The position numbers and the translations under genes were made by a program. The notes beneath the pieces were generated by a model. The model made no database searches and was not told the origin of the DNA. It saw nothing but the letters and a program-made list of their open reading frames with translations. From assembly GCF_027627435.1 (NCBI RefSeq), contig NZ_CP115452.1, forward strand, positions 48,410-112,409: a stretch of DNA of 64,000 nt, in the 5' to 3' direction. Below, one piece after another: positions 28,732 to 37,908 of the stretch; position 1 is the first letter of the stretch, and each line of letters opens with the position of its first letter. The stretch is from Kitasatospora cathayae (GTDB lineage Bacteria > Actinomycetota > Actinomycetes > Streptomycetales > Streptomycetaceae).

Positions 28732-29088
28732 CGCGTACGCCCCGGCGTTGGACATGAGCACATCCAGTGTGAGGTCCAGCGTGTGGGTCGGCGGCGGCTG
28801 TCCGGCGCCGGGCAATCTCACGGACCGGCGACAATCGAAATGCCGGGAATAACCGAACTCCCCATCCCGCCTTCCAGGCCTCTGACGCCGGTCTTCCCTA
28901 CGGTGACCCGGATGGAGTAGCGCAAAGTTGTATGAAGACTACTAGATTCGCCTTCGATTGCCGGAACGTCGATTCTCCGCACCACCCTGCCGGTCTGCGC
29001 GCCCTGCCGCCCACCCTTGGCGGTGGATTACGTTCCGTTCATGCCAGCGTCCCGTCGGCATGAACTCTTCTTTTCGGAGGGGATTCGG
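28732..29088. other. intergenic, no feature recognised
   Basis: 357 bases between the IstA-like gene and the secreted protein gene. The right part is AT-rich (ACTACTAGATT) and probably holds the promoter of the next gene. Confidence 0.35.
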
Positions 29089-29511
29089 ATGACCCGCCAT
29101 CATCTTGCCGCCGGCGTCGTCGCCGTCGCCGTCGCATCCGGGGCCGCCCTCGCCCTCGCCCCCGCGGCACAGGCCGCGGAAGCTCCCGGGCTCCCGGTGC
29201 CGGCGTGTGCCGCCGATCTCAAGGCCGCGCTCGACAGCAACGCGGCGGCCCTCGACGCCGACTCCGTCGGCGACACCGCCGACGCTCGCACCCACAACCT
29301 CCGTACCCTCGTCATCCTGGCCGGAGCGAGGCTGGACTGCTTCTGCCAGCCGGCCCAGGTCCACGCGGACATCATCGCCGCGGCGACCGACGGCGTCCAT
29401 GCGGCGGTGTCCAACGCGATCGGCGACTCCGCCGCCGCGCTGAACAGCGAGGACTCCGTGGCGGCCGAGTTGACGGACGCGCTGGAGGTTGTCGCGTATG
29501 CCGAGGTGTGA
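29089..29511 (+). CDS. small secreted protein of unknown function
   Basis: 140 residues, ATG with GGAGGGG six bases upstream. A clear Sec signal peptide (HHLAAGVVAVAVASGAALAL, cut after AQA) is followed by an Ala/Asp-rich helical mature part of about 110 residues. Three Cys residues are present, two of them in LDCFCQP. There is no known domain that I recognise. No operon partner. Confidence 0.75.
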   Translation: MTRHHLAAGVVAVAVASGAALALAPAAQAAEAPGLPVPACAADLKAALDSNAAALDADSVGDTADARTHNLRTLVILAGARLDCFCQPAQVHADIIAAATDGVHAAVSNAIGDSAAALNSEDSVAAELTDALEVVAYAEV

Positions 29512-29936
29512 GGTCCCGCGGCACACGGGTGCTCGTTGTCGACCTGCTCGGATGTGGGGCCTCGGGGGTTGGGCCGCGGCGTGAAGCTGTCCGTCGAGTG
29601 GACGATGAGCCCTTCCCCGGGGTGGTGGAGGTTCAGTTCACGGACGCGGCGGGACGGCGTCGACCACCGCATCCCCGGGTACGCCGAGCGCGTTCTCCAG
29701 GTGGCCCGGCAAGGCGCCGGCGTCCTGCGTGGGCTATCGGCCCGCTCCCCGGCGGACGCCGTCACCAGCGCACTCGCCGACGCCGCGTATCGCCGAGACG
29801 CGCAGCACATGGCATACGACCGGCTGACCGAAGAGGCACGACGACACCCCGCCGAAGGCAGCCGGGCCGCACGACCGACCACGGATGGCAGCACCCGCCG
29901 GCCGACGCCCCTTACGCCTGGCTCCGGACAAGCCTG
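29512..29936. other. intergenic, no feature recognised
   Basis: 425 bases between convergent genes. An open plus-strand frame (…SALADAAYRRDAQHMAYDR…) has coding-like composition but no start or family, and may be a relic. Confidence 0.3.
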
Positions 29937-30248
29937 TCACCGCTGGAGCTCGCCGAACAGATCCCGCTGCATGACGCAGTCCACGAACATGACGTTCTCG
30001 CTCAAACCCGTGAGCAGATCGAGGACAGCGGCGAGCGGCTGGTACTCCCCGCGGGTGGCGGGGCGCTCACCGCAGGCCTTCAAATACTCCCAAAGCGCGT
30101 GGAAGTAGTCCTCGAGCTCCAGACGTGCGTCGAACTGCGCGCTGAGCTTTTCGGGATCGAGGCGACGCAGGGCGTCGCGGTCGAGCTGGGTCACCGAGTT
30201 GATGATGCCGTTGACGACCTCACGGCTCTCGGTGTTTGAGCTGGGCAT
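29937..30248 (-). CDS. small cytoplasmic protein of unknown function
   Basis: 103 residues, ATG with AGGAGA six bases upstream. Mostly helical, acidic and hydrophobic with no low-complexity stretches (NGIINSVTQLDRDALRRLDP, LEDYFHALWEYLKACGERPA), so it looks like a real folded protein. No domain recognised. It stands between a convergent secreted-protein gene and a HATPase gene on the same strand 200 bases upstream. Confidence 0.65.
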   Translation of the reverse strand: MPSSNTESREVVNGIINSVTQLDRDALRRLDPEKLSAQFDARLELEDYFHALWEYLKACGERPATRGEYQPLAAVLDLLTGLSENVMFVDCVMQRDLFGELQR

Positions 30249-30450
30249 GGATTCTCCTAACGATGTGCGCAGTCGAAGATCGGGGCTCGACGCTCGACGC
30301 GCCGCCCGGCCTGGTCGGATCGGGGCGCCCGCACGCCGGCGGACGGAACCGGTGGCGGGTCGCGTTCGGGAACACCGTGTCTAGCCCCGGAGCACGGCTT
30401 GCCGGCCGGGCGTCGGCAACCGCGGGTGGCCGGCGACCGCCCCTGAACGG

Positions 30451-31095
30451 TCAGCACGCGGCGCTCCGACCGGACAGCGGGACGGCGGCCCACACCGAGC
30501 AGCTGCCGTCCGTGCTCAGCCGCATCCCCCACTCCTGCGAGTAGCCCGCGACGAGCGCCAGGCCTCTGCCGTGCTCCTCGTCCGGCGTGGCGCGGTGCAG
30601 CCGCGGCACCGCGGAGGTCCTTCCCTGATCACGGACCTCCAGCAGGAGCCGGTCCGCGGTCCGGCGCAACCAACCGGTGATGTGTGCGCTGTTGGAGTGC
30701 TTGAGGGCATTGGCGACCAGTTCGGAGATCACCAGCAAGGCGGCGTCCCGGGCATGGTCGGCCCGAACATCCTCGGCATCCAGCCACAGCGCTGCCAGCC
30801 GCCGGGAGACCGGTACCGCGTGACCGAGAGATGGCAGCCTGAAGGACAGCGGACGGCCCCTGACCCAGTGGCTCAGGACATCCTCGGCGAGAGCTCCCGT
30901 CGGCCGTCCGTTGATCTCTGCGGTGGTCAGTGGAATCTCCTCCTCGGTGAGCGGCGGGCTCGCTTCTCGGCTCACGAGCCGAAAGCGGCTGCCGATACGA
31001 CTGCTCGCGGCTTCGCGTCTCAGGCCGCGCCCGGTGCATGAGAACCATTCCCTCCGGCGAGCGGGCGGCTCCCCGTCCGCTCGACGCCGGTCCAT
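30451..31095 (-). CDS. RsbW-like HATPase, second copy
   Basis: 214 residues if it starts at the ATG with GGAGA four bases upstream. The HATPase_c_2 domain begins only at about residue 80. Boxes: LLVISELVANALKHSNS (N), LEVRDQG (G1) and EEHGRGLALVAGYSQEWG (G2). The first 55 residues are Arg-rich and unlike the family. A GTG at 30975 and a CTG at 30930 (with GAGGAGG just before) are shorter alternatives. The likely role is sigma-factor regulation through an unknown partner. Confidence 0.8.
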   Translation of the reverse strand: MDRRRADGEPPARRREWFSCTGRGLRREAASSRIGSRFRLVSREASPPLTEEEIPLTTAEINGRPTGALAEDVLSHWVRGRPLSFRLPSLGHAVPVSRRLAALWLDAEDVRADHARDAALLVISELVANALKHSNSAHITGWLRRTADRLLLEVRDQGRTSAVPRLHRATPDEEHGRGLALVAGYSQEWGMRLSTDGSCSVWAAVPLSGRSAAC

Positions 31096-32164
31096 GCGTT
31101 CTCCACGGCTGATGGCTCACGTTTCGCCGGGAAGGCTCCTCGGTCCGTCCAGGGCTGCTCTCCCACCGGGGGTCGGAGCAGCCGGCCGAGTGGGCGCGGA
31201 CTGGTGGAAGTAAATCAGAAATAGACTATCCGCAGGGGAGTGATCCGTTCAAAAAATGGGGGCGTGTTTATGTAATGCAGCGCCTAGTATGACGGTAAGA
31301 AGAGTTCGTACCGCCGGAGATCTGGCGGAGTGAACTTGGCTCGTTTCGTTCACTCAAGTCCGAGTGTCGCAGCGAATGGCGAGCAGCCAGGGCCATTGAT
31401 TCTGGTCTTCGGTGGAGCTTTTTGGGCAGGTTTTCTTCCGGGTGTACGAGGACAGCGGCGACTCGCTCATGGAATTCCGCACCGGCCTGGCCGAAATCAG
31501 CCGTTCCGCTTGTGTCGTTGCGGCCGGGAAGCGTCCGGCCCGCCGACCGCCGCCCAGGCGTCCGGCCGACGAGGAGAAGCCGGGCAGGCCGCCTGCAGGC
31601 GATCGGAGAGCGGAGGCACCGTCGACGGGCAGGCGGGCAGCACCGTGGCCCTCGAGGAACCGCGCCGGCTGGGCGGCATCCGGCGCCGTTTCCCCGCTGG
31701 AGGCTGTCCGAGCGCGAGGTGCGCCTTGGTGCCCGTGCTCAGGACGACGACTTCACGGTCTTCGCCGCGGACGGCGTCGTCAGCGGCGGCGTCGAACGTC
31801 CTGCGGCGGCCTGTCGGGGACAGCGTGCGCGTCCTCGAGAACGATTTCGCCGTCCGGTCGCTGATCGTCAGTGTGGTCCCGGGGGCCGGCGCGGGGCCGT
31901 GCTCGCGCTGGCCGAGTGCCTGACCGGCCGGATGCAGAGCGACCGCCGAGGGCGGAATCCGGCCAGCGGCCTACGCCCGCGCGTATGCCCGCCCGGAGAG
32001 AGAGCTTCTGCCGGCTCTCGCGGAGACGAGCCTTTGAGCTGCCACGGGCCGGCGCGATGAGAATCGCACCGGCCCGCGTATCCAATTCCTCAACCGGGGG
32101 TACGGCAACGCCTCCCCAACGATTAGGCACAAGCCGGAAGCGCTGGCAGACACGGCGGCTGCTT
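31096..32164. other. 1.1-kb stretch without supported gene
   Basis: Several overlapping open frames on both strands, none with a ribosome site or family match. AT-rich bases near 31210-31290 may be a promoter for an already decayed gene. Confidence 0.3.
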
Positions 32165-32273
32165 ATCCCCCGGAGAGGATGGGTGACCCACCCGGTTCGG
32201 ATGTACCCAGTTACCCATCGAGCCGAAATAGCCGCAATCCCCTGCCCGGTCGATTCACCCGTATGGCCGAGCG
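32165..32273 (+). repeat. repeated non-coding element, copy D
   Basis: CCCCCGGAGAGGATGGGTGACCCACCCGG, then TTACCCAT 32 bases after ATGGG, then TCACCCGTATGGCCGAGCG 44 bases later. Here ATGGGTGAC can pair with GTTACCCAT over nine positions including one wobble. No TIG gene is nearby. It lies just beyond the 3' end of the replication-like gene. Confidence 0.75.
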
Positions 32274-32359
32274 TGCCGGAAATGCAAGCCACCTGTTCGG
32301 CCGGACTGGAGGACAAGGTGCCCCGCAGGAGGCAACGACGTACCACTGGAGAATCGAGA

Positions 32360-34615
32360 CTATCCGAAGATGGCGCCAAGATTCTCAGTCGCAGCGCACG
32401 TCCGGTCTTCTCTACGCCGGTTCGATTGCATTTTGACCGGTCTTCGGCAAAGCCAGACTTTGAGAGTGCACGCACTGACTTTGGGAAAACCGCACGCGGC
32501 CCGCCACCCGTGGCACCCCCGGGAGGGCACCCGCGCAGGGCCTGCAATCGGCGATGACGACGGCGGCTCCGCAGGCGTTCTCCGGTCCGGTCGCGGGAAC
32601 GCACGCAGGTCCCCGCTTCCCGGTCGGCCTCCGGCGCCGGGGGCGACCGGCGGACCGGCGGAAAGGCGGACACGAGGAGGGATTCCACGGTGGCGTCTCG
32701 CAGGCCCCGGTCGCGTTGTGGCGACCATGCCGGTCTTCTCCGCATCAGGTCGGCCGTCCCGCCGCGGAACGGGATCAGACGCCGCGACGGTCGCGGGGGG
32801 CACGTCGCGGAGCCCGCTCCGGTGCCCGCGCGCCCGGTCGGCGCTTCCTCGACCGGTGCCCTCCGGGCGGGCGGCTTCGGCGGCGTCCTGCCGGCGCTGA
32901 CCGGCAAAGGCGGTGCGGGCCGCCGGCGGAGCCTCGTCGGCCCAGGCACGGGTCCGTTCCCGCTCAAGTCGGCGAGCGGCAAGCCGTCGGCGAAGGATGG
33001 TTCCCTCCGACTCGTCGCCCTCCGTCGCCGGCCGGTCCGAGGGTCCGCTCGGAGCGGCCGATGGCGTGATCCGTCGGTGGACGGGCGTGGACCGCGCCGT
33101 GAGCGGGTCTCTCGGGGGTGGCGCGTCCGACTGGTGAGGCGCGTTCGACTGGTGACCGGACAGCTCCCACCGCTCCCGAAGTCGACGGCAGGCGGCAGCG
33201 GCGGCGGCGGGACCGCAGGAACGACAGGTCTGCGGATCCTCGACGTCACGGACGACCAGGGGCCCGCGGCAGAGTGCGCACTCGGGGCTTCGGACCGGCC
33301 TGGTCCCTGTGACCGTCTCGCTTGCCCGGTCGACGACCCGGATCAGCCAGGGAAGCGGGGAGACCACCGAAGACCAGGGCACTGCACCGACCGGCTCCCT
33401 GCGGCGCGCGAACTCCCACGCCGACTCGAGAGCTTCGAGAATCACGGCGCCATGGACATCGGGGGATGTGCTGTAGTCGGCGAATGTCGCAACGATGTGC
33501 TGAGCGAGAAGGTCGAGCTGTCGCTCGGTCAGCCGGTCCGCCAGTTGCCTCGGCAGGCGTCCGAGAGCCGATGACGCGGCTCGCTGTCCCCATCGCCTCT
33601 GTTCGTCGGTCATCGACTGGATCATCTTCCGGTCGGCTTGCCATCTGCCGTGCCCTGCCGGGCCTGCTCCGCCCCCCGTGGCTCCCGCCGCGCGTCCTCG
33701 CGTGCGGGTGCGCGCGGTTTCCGGTTCGCGGGACGAACAACCACCCACGACGGCCGACATGTTCAGCGCGTCATGTTGGGGGGATCGTGTTTCTGTCACC
33801 GGAGCGGGGGTGCTCGGTGTCACCGGACCGGGGGAATCCGCTGTCACCGAACCGGGGGCCTCCCGGCACACGCCGAGCGAGGCGCCGCGATGGGAACCCC
33901 GTCCGGAGTCGAAGGCCTCGACGTCGCCGCCTGCGGGCCCGTCCGCGGACCGCGGCGCGGGAACGGGCCCGCTCGGGAGGGACTCGGGCCGCCCCATCGG
34001 TACCCGGACGGGCATGGGATGGACGACGTATCTGTACCCCCTCTTCTCGCCGCGTCTTCTGCTCACCCAGCCTTGGACCAGGAGTTCGGCCACCGCTTCG
34101 CGGGCCGTGTCCTCCTTCATCCGGCACTCGCGTGCGATTCGCGCGACGGGAGTCGATTCGGTGAACCGCTGCCTCAGGGAGAGCAACGCATACACCTTGA
34201 ACCGAGTACCGGCCAGATGCGCCCGAGCATACGAGCCGACACACACGGCCAGCTCATCGTCGGCCAGTGGGCGAACACTCCGGTTCATGGTCCGGGTGGC
34301 GGGATTTCGAGACGCGCGAACCAGATTCTTGGCCTTTGCCTTGGCGATTAGGCGGTTCACACCACCCCGTGACAGCCCGAGCTGTCGCCCGATCGTCTCG
34401 TCAGCGGCGAAGCACAATCCTGACTTCCAGCCGTAGTCCTGCACCAGCGTCACGACCCGGATCAGGTCACCGGTCAAGTCCCTGTCACTGAGCCACGCCG
34501 CCGGGAACCGGGTAGTGGGCAGGCGAGCTTGTTCGGTCGCATGCGCCTGCCCGTGAGCAGGCCCGGGGTCCCTGGCCGATTTCGTGCGCGCGGTGCCCGA
34601 GTATCGCGGAATCAC
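32360..34615 (-). CDS. two-winged-helix protein, candidate plasmid replication or regulatory protein
   Basis: 751 residues. Residues 40-120 and 130-210 look like two helix-turn-helix/winged-helix domains (DETIGRQLGLSRGGVNRLIAKAKAKNLV; VARIARECRMKEDTAREAVAELLVQGWVSRRR), an arrangement seen in plasmid replication initiators and HTH_36-type proteins. A linker rich in Pro/Ser follows, then a helical domain with TERQLDLLAQHIVATFADY, then a CxxC-x(n)-CxxC zinc site (CALCRGP…CRSCG). The last 200 residues are Arg/Pro-rich and may run past the ancestral end. The ribosome site is weak. The initiator role is inferred from domain layout and from the DUF2637, recombinase and parAB neighbours, not proven. 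Confidence 0.6.
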   Translation of the reverse strand: MIPRYSGTARTKSARDPGPAHGQAHATEQARLPTTRFPAAWLSDRDLTGDLIRVVTLVQDYGWKSGLCFAADETIGRQLGLSRGGVNRLIAKAKAKNLVRASRNPATRTMNRSVRPLADDELAVCVGSYARAHLAGTRFKVYALLSLRQRFTESTPVARIARECRMKEDTAREAVAELLVQGWVSRRRGEKRGYRYVVHPMPVRVPMGRPESLPSGPVPAPRSADGPAGGDVEAFDSGRGSHRGASLGVCREAPGSVTADSPGPVTPSTPAPVTETRSPQHDALNMSAVVGGCSSREPETARTRTRGRAAGATGGGAGPAGHGRWQADRKMIQSMTDEQRRWGQRAASSALGRLPRQLADRLTERQLDLLAQHIVATFADYSTSPDVHGAVILEALESAWEFARRREPVGAVPWSSVVSPLPWLIRVVDRASETVTGTRPVRSPECALCRGPLVVRDVEDPQTCRSCGPAAAAAACRRLRERWELSGHQSNAPHQSDAPPPRDPLTARSTPVHRRITPSAAPSGPSDRPATEGDESEGTILRRRLAARRLERERTRAWADEAPPAARTAFAGQRRQDAAEAARPEGTGRGSADRARGHRSGLRDVPPATVAASDPVPRRDGRPDAEKTGMVATTRPGPARRHRGIPPRVRLSAGPPVAPGAGGRPGSGDLRAFPRPDRRTPAEPPSSSPIAGPARVPSRGCHGWRAACGFPKVSACTLKVWLCRRPVKMQSNRRREDRTCAATENLGAIFG

Positions 34616-36038
34616 GGAGCACCACCGAAAGCCCGACGCTCGCTCACTTCCCTGCCCAGCCCGGCCGGCCGCCCATCGACACCTGGATTGGTCGAGGCGG
34701 CTCTTTCCCCGGTCGGATCCATTTGAGCGGAGGTCACTCGTGCTCGAGAGCCCGCTCTGGGAAGTCCTCGGAGGTATCGCTCATTCAGGACTCCGCGGCC
34801 TCCCGCTAGACGGACGGAGCGACGGCACACAACACGGGCCGGGGCTGGCTGGCAGATTTTGATTCGGTGATGCAAAATGGCAGTGCCTACTTACGGACGT
34901 GTGAGGAGGCAACAGCTCGTCAGTACACAGGTTCTCGCCGGATCCCGAGTGTGCAGACGGGCCGAGGCAGCGGTGGATTCCGTCGTCGACTTGGGCATGT
35001 GCTCAACGACGATGGAAACAGGTGTTCAGACACCGAGGCATGTGCGTGGCGAAAGCGGTGAAGGTCCGGTGGTGCGGACCGAGCCGTCTCATTGCCGCTA
35101 GGTCATGTCAAAACCTCCCCGTAGGGGGACATGGTGGATGAAGAAGGCCGAATGAAACAGAGAAGCGATCACGAGTGGTCGTTTCTGCCTGACACGGTTT
35201 CGCGTCCAGGTGCCTGAGGGGTGATCTGGAACAGCGACGTCGCACCAGCCGCCCCTAGAGCCGTCCGGACTCGCCGGAGTCCGGACGGCTGATCCATGAC
35301 TGGGCCATGGCTGACCAAGAGTACATCGCCCATCACAGTGTGTGAATACTTCTCGTATACGACTCATCTTCGGAGCCCACCGCAACCTCCTTCGGGGAAA
35401 GTCTGTTCGAGTCGGCACGGCGGATGGCTTGAACGCTCCCGTCCCGTCGAAGACTTCGGGTGGGACGATCGACACCCGCCATCAGCCGAAGGTGCCGCAG
35501 TCGCGATAGGACGCCGCCACCAGTCAGCCGGGGGCCGGCGAGGAAGGCCGTCAAGAGATCGCCAAGGCGGGCGCAGCTGCGTCGATCGCCACCGAGGCTC
35601 ACGCCGAGCGCCATGATGCGCCATCGAACGGTCCTGTCGCCAGTCACCCATAGGGAACACGCGACTGACGCTGCGCGCATACAACCTGAGCTTCGGTTCA
35701 TCGGCACTGAGCGGTAGCGATCGCGACGGTGGCCCTGTGTCCACCCGAAGTCCGGCCGCCTGCGGCTCCGCGCGCAGGCGCGCGCCTTGCCGGGGAGAAT
35801 CGCAGAGCATCTGGCACCGTTCGCGGCCATCCCGCAGGGGAAGAGGGGAAGTCGAGCGAGCGGAGGTGGTCGCGCTCGCTTCGATCGCTCCCCCTCAAGG
35901 CCAGCCGCAGGAACGGTGCACACTCGGATGGGGAGCTTGGCGACCTGGGTAAAAGCTCTGAGCGCCGACAGCCTGAGCATATTTCAGGACACCCGGATGC
36001 CGTACATTTCTCGGTGATTAGCCCATCGTTGTCGGGGC
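34616..36038. other. 1.4-kb stretch without recognised gene
   Basis: Open frames on both strands lack ribosome sites or family similarity. It holds one strong hairpin (35259-35290). As the region upstream of a replication-like gene it is a candidate for an origin, but no iteron set or AT-rich core was found by eye. Confidence 0.35.
35259..35290. terminator. strong hairpin, orphan
   Basis: AGCCGTCCGGACTC, 4-base loop, then the perfect complement (14 bp). No intact gene ends here on either strand, so it may remain from a lost transcription unit. Confidence 0.6.
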
Positions 36039-36275
36039 ATGAGCCAAACAGTCAAGCCGCCTCTTCCATTGCTGCTGGAACGAGACAGGATCTGCAGTGC
36101 CGGCGATAACTGGCTATTCGTTCCGGACCGGAGGAATCCCGCAGGTGATCTGCAAATTGGTTATCTCGTAAAGAATGGCGAACGCGTGGAGCTGACGCAT
36201 TGCTCACGCCAGCTGGCCGAACTCTTCCGCATCCTGCGTCGGCTCGAGTTTGAATTCTCGACGCGGCTGTGTTGA
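36039..36275 (+). CDS. small protein upstream of DUF2637 gene
   Basis: 78 residues, ATG preceded by a weak GGGG. Contains LLERDRICSAGDNWLFVPDR and a helical Arg/Leu-rich end. No family recognised. Its stop lies 65 bases before the preferred start of the DUF2637 protein on the same strand, which suggests co-transcription. Confidence 0.55.
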   Translation: MSQTVKPPLPLLLERDRICSAGDNWLFVPDRRNPAGDLQIGYLVKNGERVELTHCSRQLAELFRILRRLEFEFSTRLC

Positions 36276-36340
36276 TCAGAGAAACGGGAGACTATTGGGA
36301 CCGCCGGCCGCGATCCGCACTGACGCAACAGGAGGCTTCC

Positions 36341-37051
36341 TTGTACGAGTCGACGGACACCAATTTCAATCCCTACTACGCAGCTGGGTTCATCCCCGAT
36401 GACGAGGTCATACACAACCACTCCCTCTGGCCGCCCGCCGGGCAGCTGTCCGCCGACCTGTCATATCCGGTCGGCGACGGCTGGGCCGATCCAGGGCTGC
36501 AGTCGCCTCCGAATGTGGAAGCGGTCGAAGAGGAAGTCGGCCTGCTGGCCATGGGCTTCCGTTCCCAGCTGATCGGCAACCGCCACGCGCGTCGCCCATC
36601 CCCGGCGGCACGCCGCCGGGCCGACGTCGTGGGATCCGTCATCGGATTCCTGACTGCGACGATCGTCACCGTGGTGTGCGTCCTCGGCTGGACGATCTCC
36701 TATCATCCTCTGCAGGATGTGGCCCTTTCCCAGCTGCCGAGGGGTCTGTCCCAGTGCTGGCCGATCGTCGTCTACGGGCCGTGGATGGCTGCGTCCCTCT
36801 CCGTTCTGCGTGCCGCTCTGGGAGGACGCAAGGTGGCGAATTCCTGGACGGTCATCCTGGTGTTCGCGGGTATCGCCAGTCTCCTGTGCATCGTCAACAC
36901 ACCCAACACAATGCCTGAGGCCGTGGTGGCGGGCCTTCCGCCGGTGACAGCTGTGGTGTCCTTGCAGCAGTTGGTGCGCCAACTGCTCGTAAGCCGACAG
37001 GTGTCCCAGGAGGACGGTCGGCAGAAACCCTCACACCGGGCATCTCGCTAG
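36341..37051 (+). CDS. DUF2637 membrane protein (SpdB-like)
   Basis: 236 residues from TTG with GGAGG six bases upstream; an in-frame GTG at 36269 has no such site. An acidic soluble N-terminus of about 90 residues is followed by RRRADVVGSVIGFLTATIVTVV and three more hydrophobic segments near SYHPLQDVALSQLPRGLSQ, WTVILVFAGIASLLCIVNTP and VAGLPPVTAVVSLQQLVRQLL. This is the Streptomyces DUF2637 pattern, frequent on conjugative elements where Spd proteins help intramycelial plasmid spread. The transfer role here is inferred; no TraB/FtsK gene is in the window. Confidence 0.78.
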   Translation: MYESTDTNFNPYYAAGFIPDDEVIHNHSLWPPAGQLSADLSYPVGDGWADPGLQSPPNVEAVEEEVGLLAMGFRSQLIGNRHARRPSPAARRRADVVGSVIGFLTATIVTVVCVLGWTISYHPLQDVALSQLPRGLSQCWPIVVYGPWMAASLSVLRAALGGRKVANSWTVILVFAGIASLLCIVNTPNTMPEAVVAGLPPVTAVVSLQQLVRQLLVSRQVSQEDGRQKPSHRASR

Positions 37052-37694
37052 CGCGTGAACAAGGCAGGTGCAGTGCCGGGGGTCCGATGTCTCTGGCCCT
37101 GCTGCCGCCGGCGTCCCGCCATCGCTTCAAGGTGGAGTAGCACATCCGGCACAATGCGGGCTTCATTTGCACAGCTATCCACTGCGGTGTCCTTGTTGCC
37201 TGCAGAGGTTTTCTCCTCTTGCTCGTATTCCCGTTCGTCAGCGGCTTGGGATGCGGCCCCTTTCCGGTGCATGGCTGACCGACGGCACCGGCCAAAGGTT
37301 CCGCGCTCGATCGTCTGCATGGAGCCGATTTCACAGCCGCCCGAATACGTCCTCGGGATGATCGCCGCGCGCATGGCGACGACCGGCAGAGGCCCGACCC
37401 TCCTCCCTTCTGATCCGTTGCGACAGGGGTCGACTTCGCGTGCTCGGCCGCTACCGCCGGGAGCCACCTACTGGCGCGGACCGGCCCTGTGCCGAGCGAG
37501 CAGCGCCTATGGCGGGGCGGGTCGCAACAGATTGGCCTAATAGGGTGAACCTTCCCTCCTTTCGAGTGATCTTACGTTTGGCGCGGGTAGCTAAGGAGTG
37601 CGTGCGACGGGCTGCAGACCGTAGCCGCGCCCCGGCGCTGAACTCATTCGGGCCCGGTGACCATCCTCTCGATGAATTGAAAGGAACGACACCA
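37052..37694. other. intergenic before the 17-residue peptide
   Basis: 643 bases with no supported gene. The stretch from about 37540 (CCTAATAGGGTG) to 37690 likely holds the promoter and leader of the short peptide gene. Confidence 0.35.
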
Positions 37695-37748
37695 ATGATC
37701 CTCAATCTGCTCGCCAGCATCGTGGCCGTCCTCGGCTGGCTGCTCTAG
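37695..37748 (+). CDS. 17-residue hydrophobic peptide
   Basis: MILNLLASIVAVLGWLL, preceded by AAGGA ten bases upstream and followed after 26 bases by a 9-bp GC hairpin. Start, ribosome site, single membrane-spanning length, stop and terminator together look like a complete mini gene. It is reminiscent of type I toxin or membrane-regulator peptides, but shows no match I can name. It could also be a chance reading frame in a leader RNA. Confidence 0.5.
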   Translation: MILNLLASIVAVLGWLL

Positions 37749-37774
37749 CGCTTGTTGACCCACCCGGCGGCGAG

Positions 37775-37808
37775 CCGGCCCCGCCCACGCGTTCAGTGAC
37801 GGGGCCGG
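37775..37808 (+). terminator. hairpin after short peptide gene
   Basis: CCGGCCCCG and CGGGGCCGG pair across a 16-base loop. It lies between the peptide gene and the convergent recombinase gene and may serve both. Confidence 0.6.
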
Positions 37809-37908
37809 ACGCTGTGAACCGTTCAGCCCCGTACCGCCTTGTCGATACCGCGTGACCGGGCGCCCGAATATAGTTCGAACGACATCCGCGCCTACCAGTG
37901 CTGTCCAT

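Noticed and set aside
34660..34700. Possible sixth copy of the 108-bp element (minus strand, ATGGGCGGCCGGCCGGG)
   Set aside because: Only the ATGGGCGGCC core fits; TAACCC and TCACCC are not found at the fixed spacings.
34877..35101. 74-residue plus-strand frame as a small gene
   Set aside because: No ribosome site and basic, low-information composition.
35259..35290. Strong palindrome considered as a linear-replicon telomere element
   Set aside because: Telomeres carry several tightly packed palindromes at the molecule end; this is a single hairpin inside the window.
35333..35980. 215-residue minus-strand frame upstream of the replication-like gene
   Set aside because: No ribosome site, no recognisable domain, and overlapping frames of similar length on both strands.
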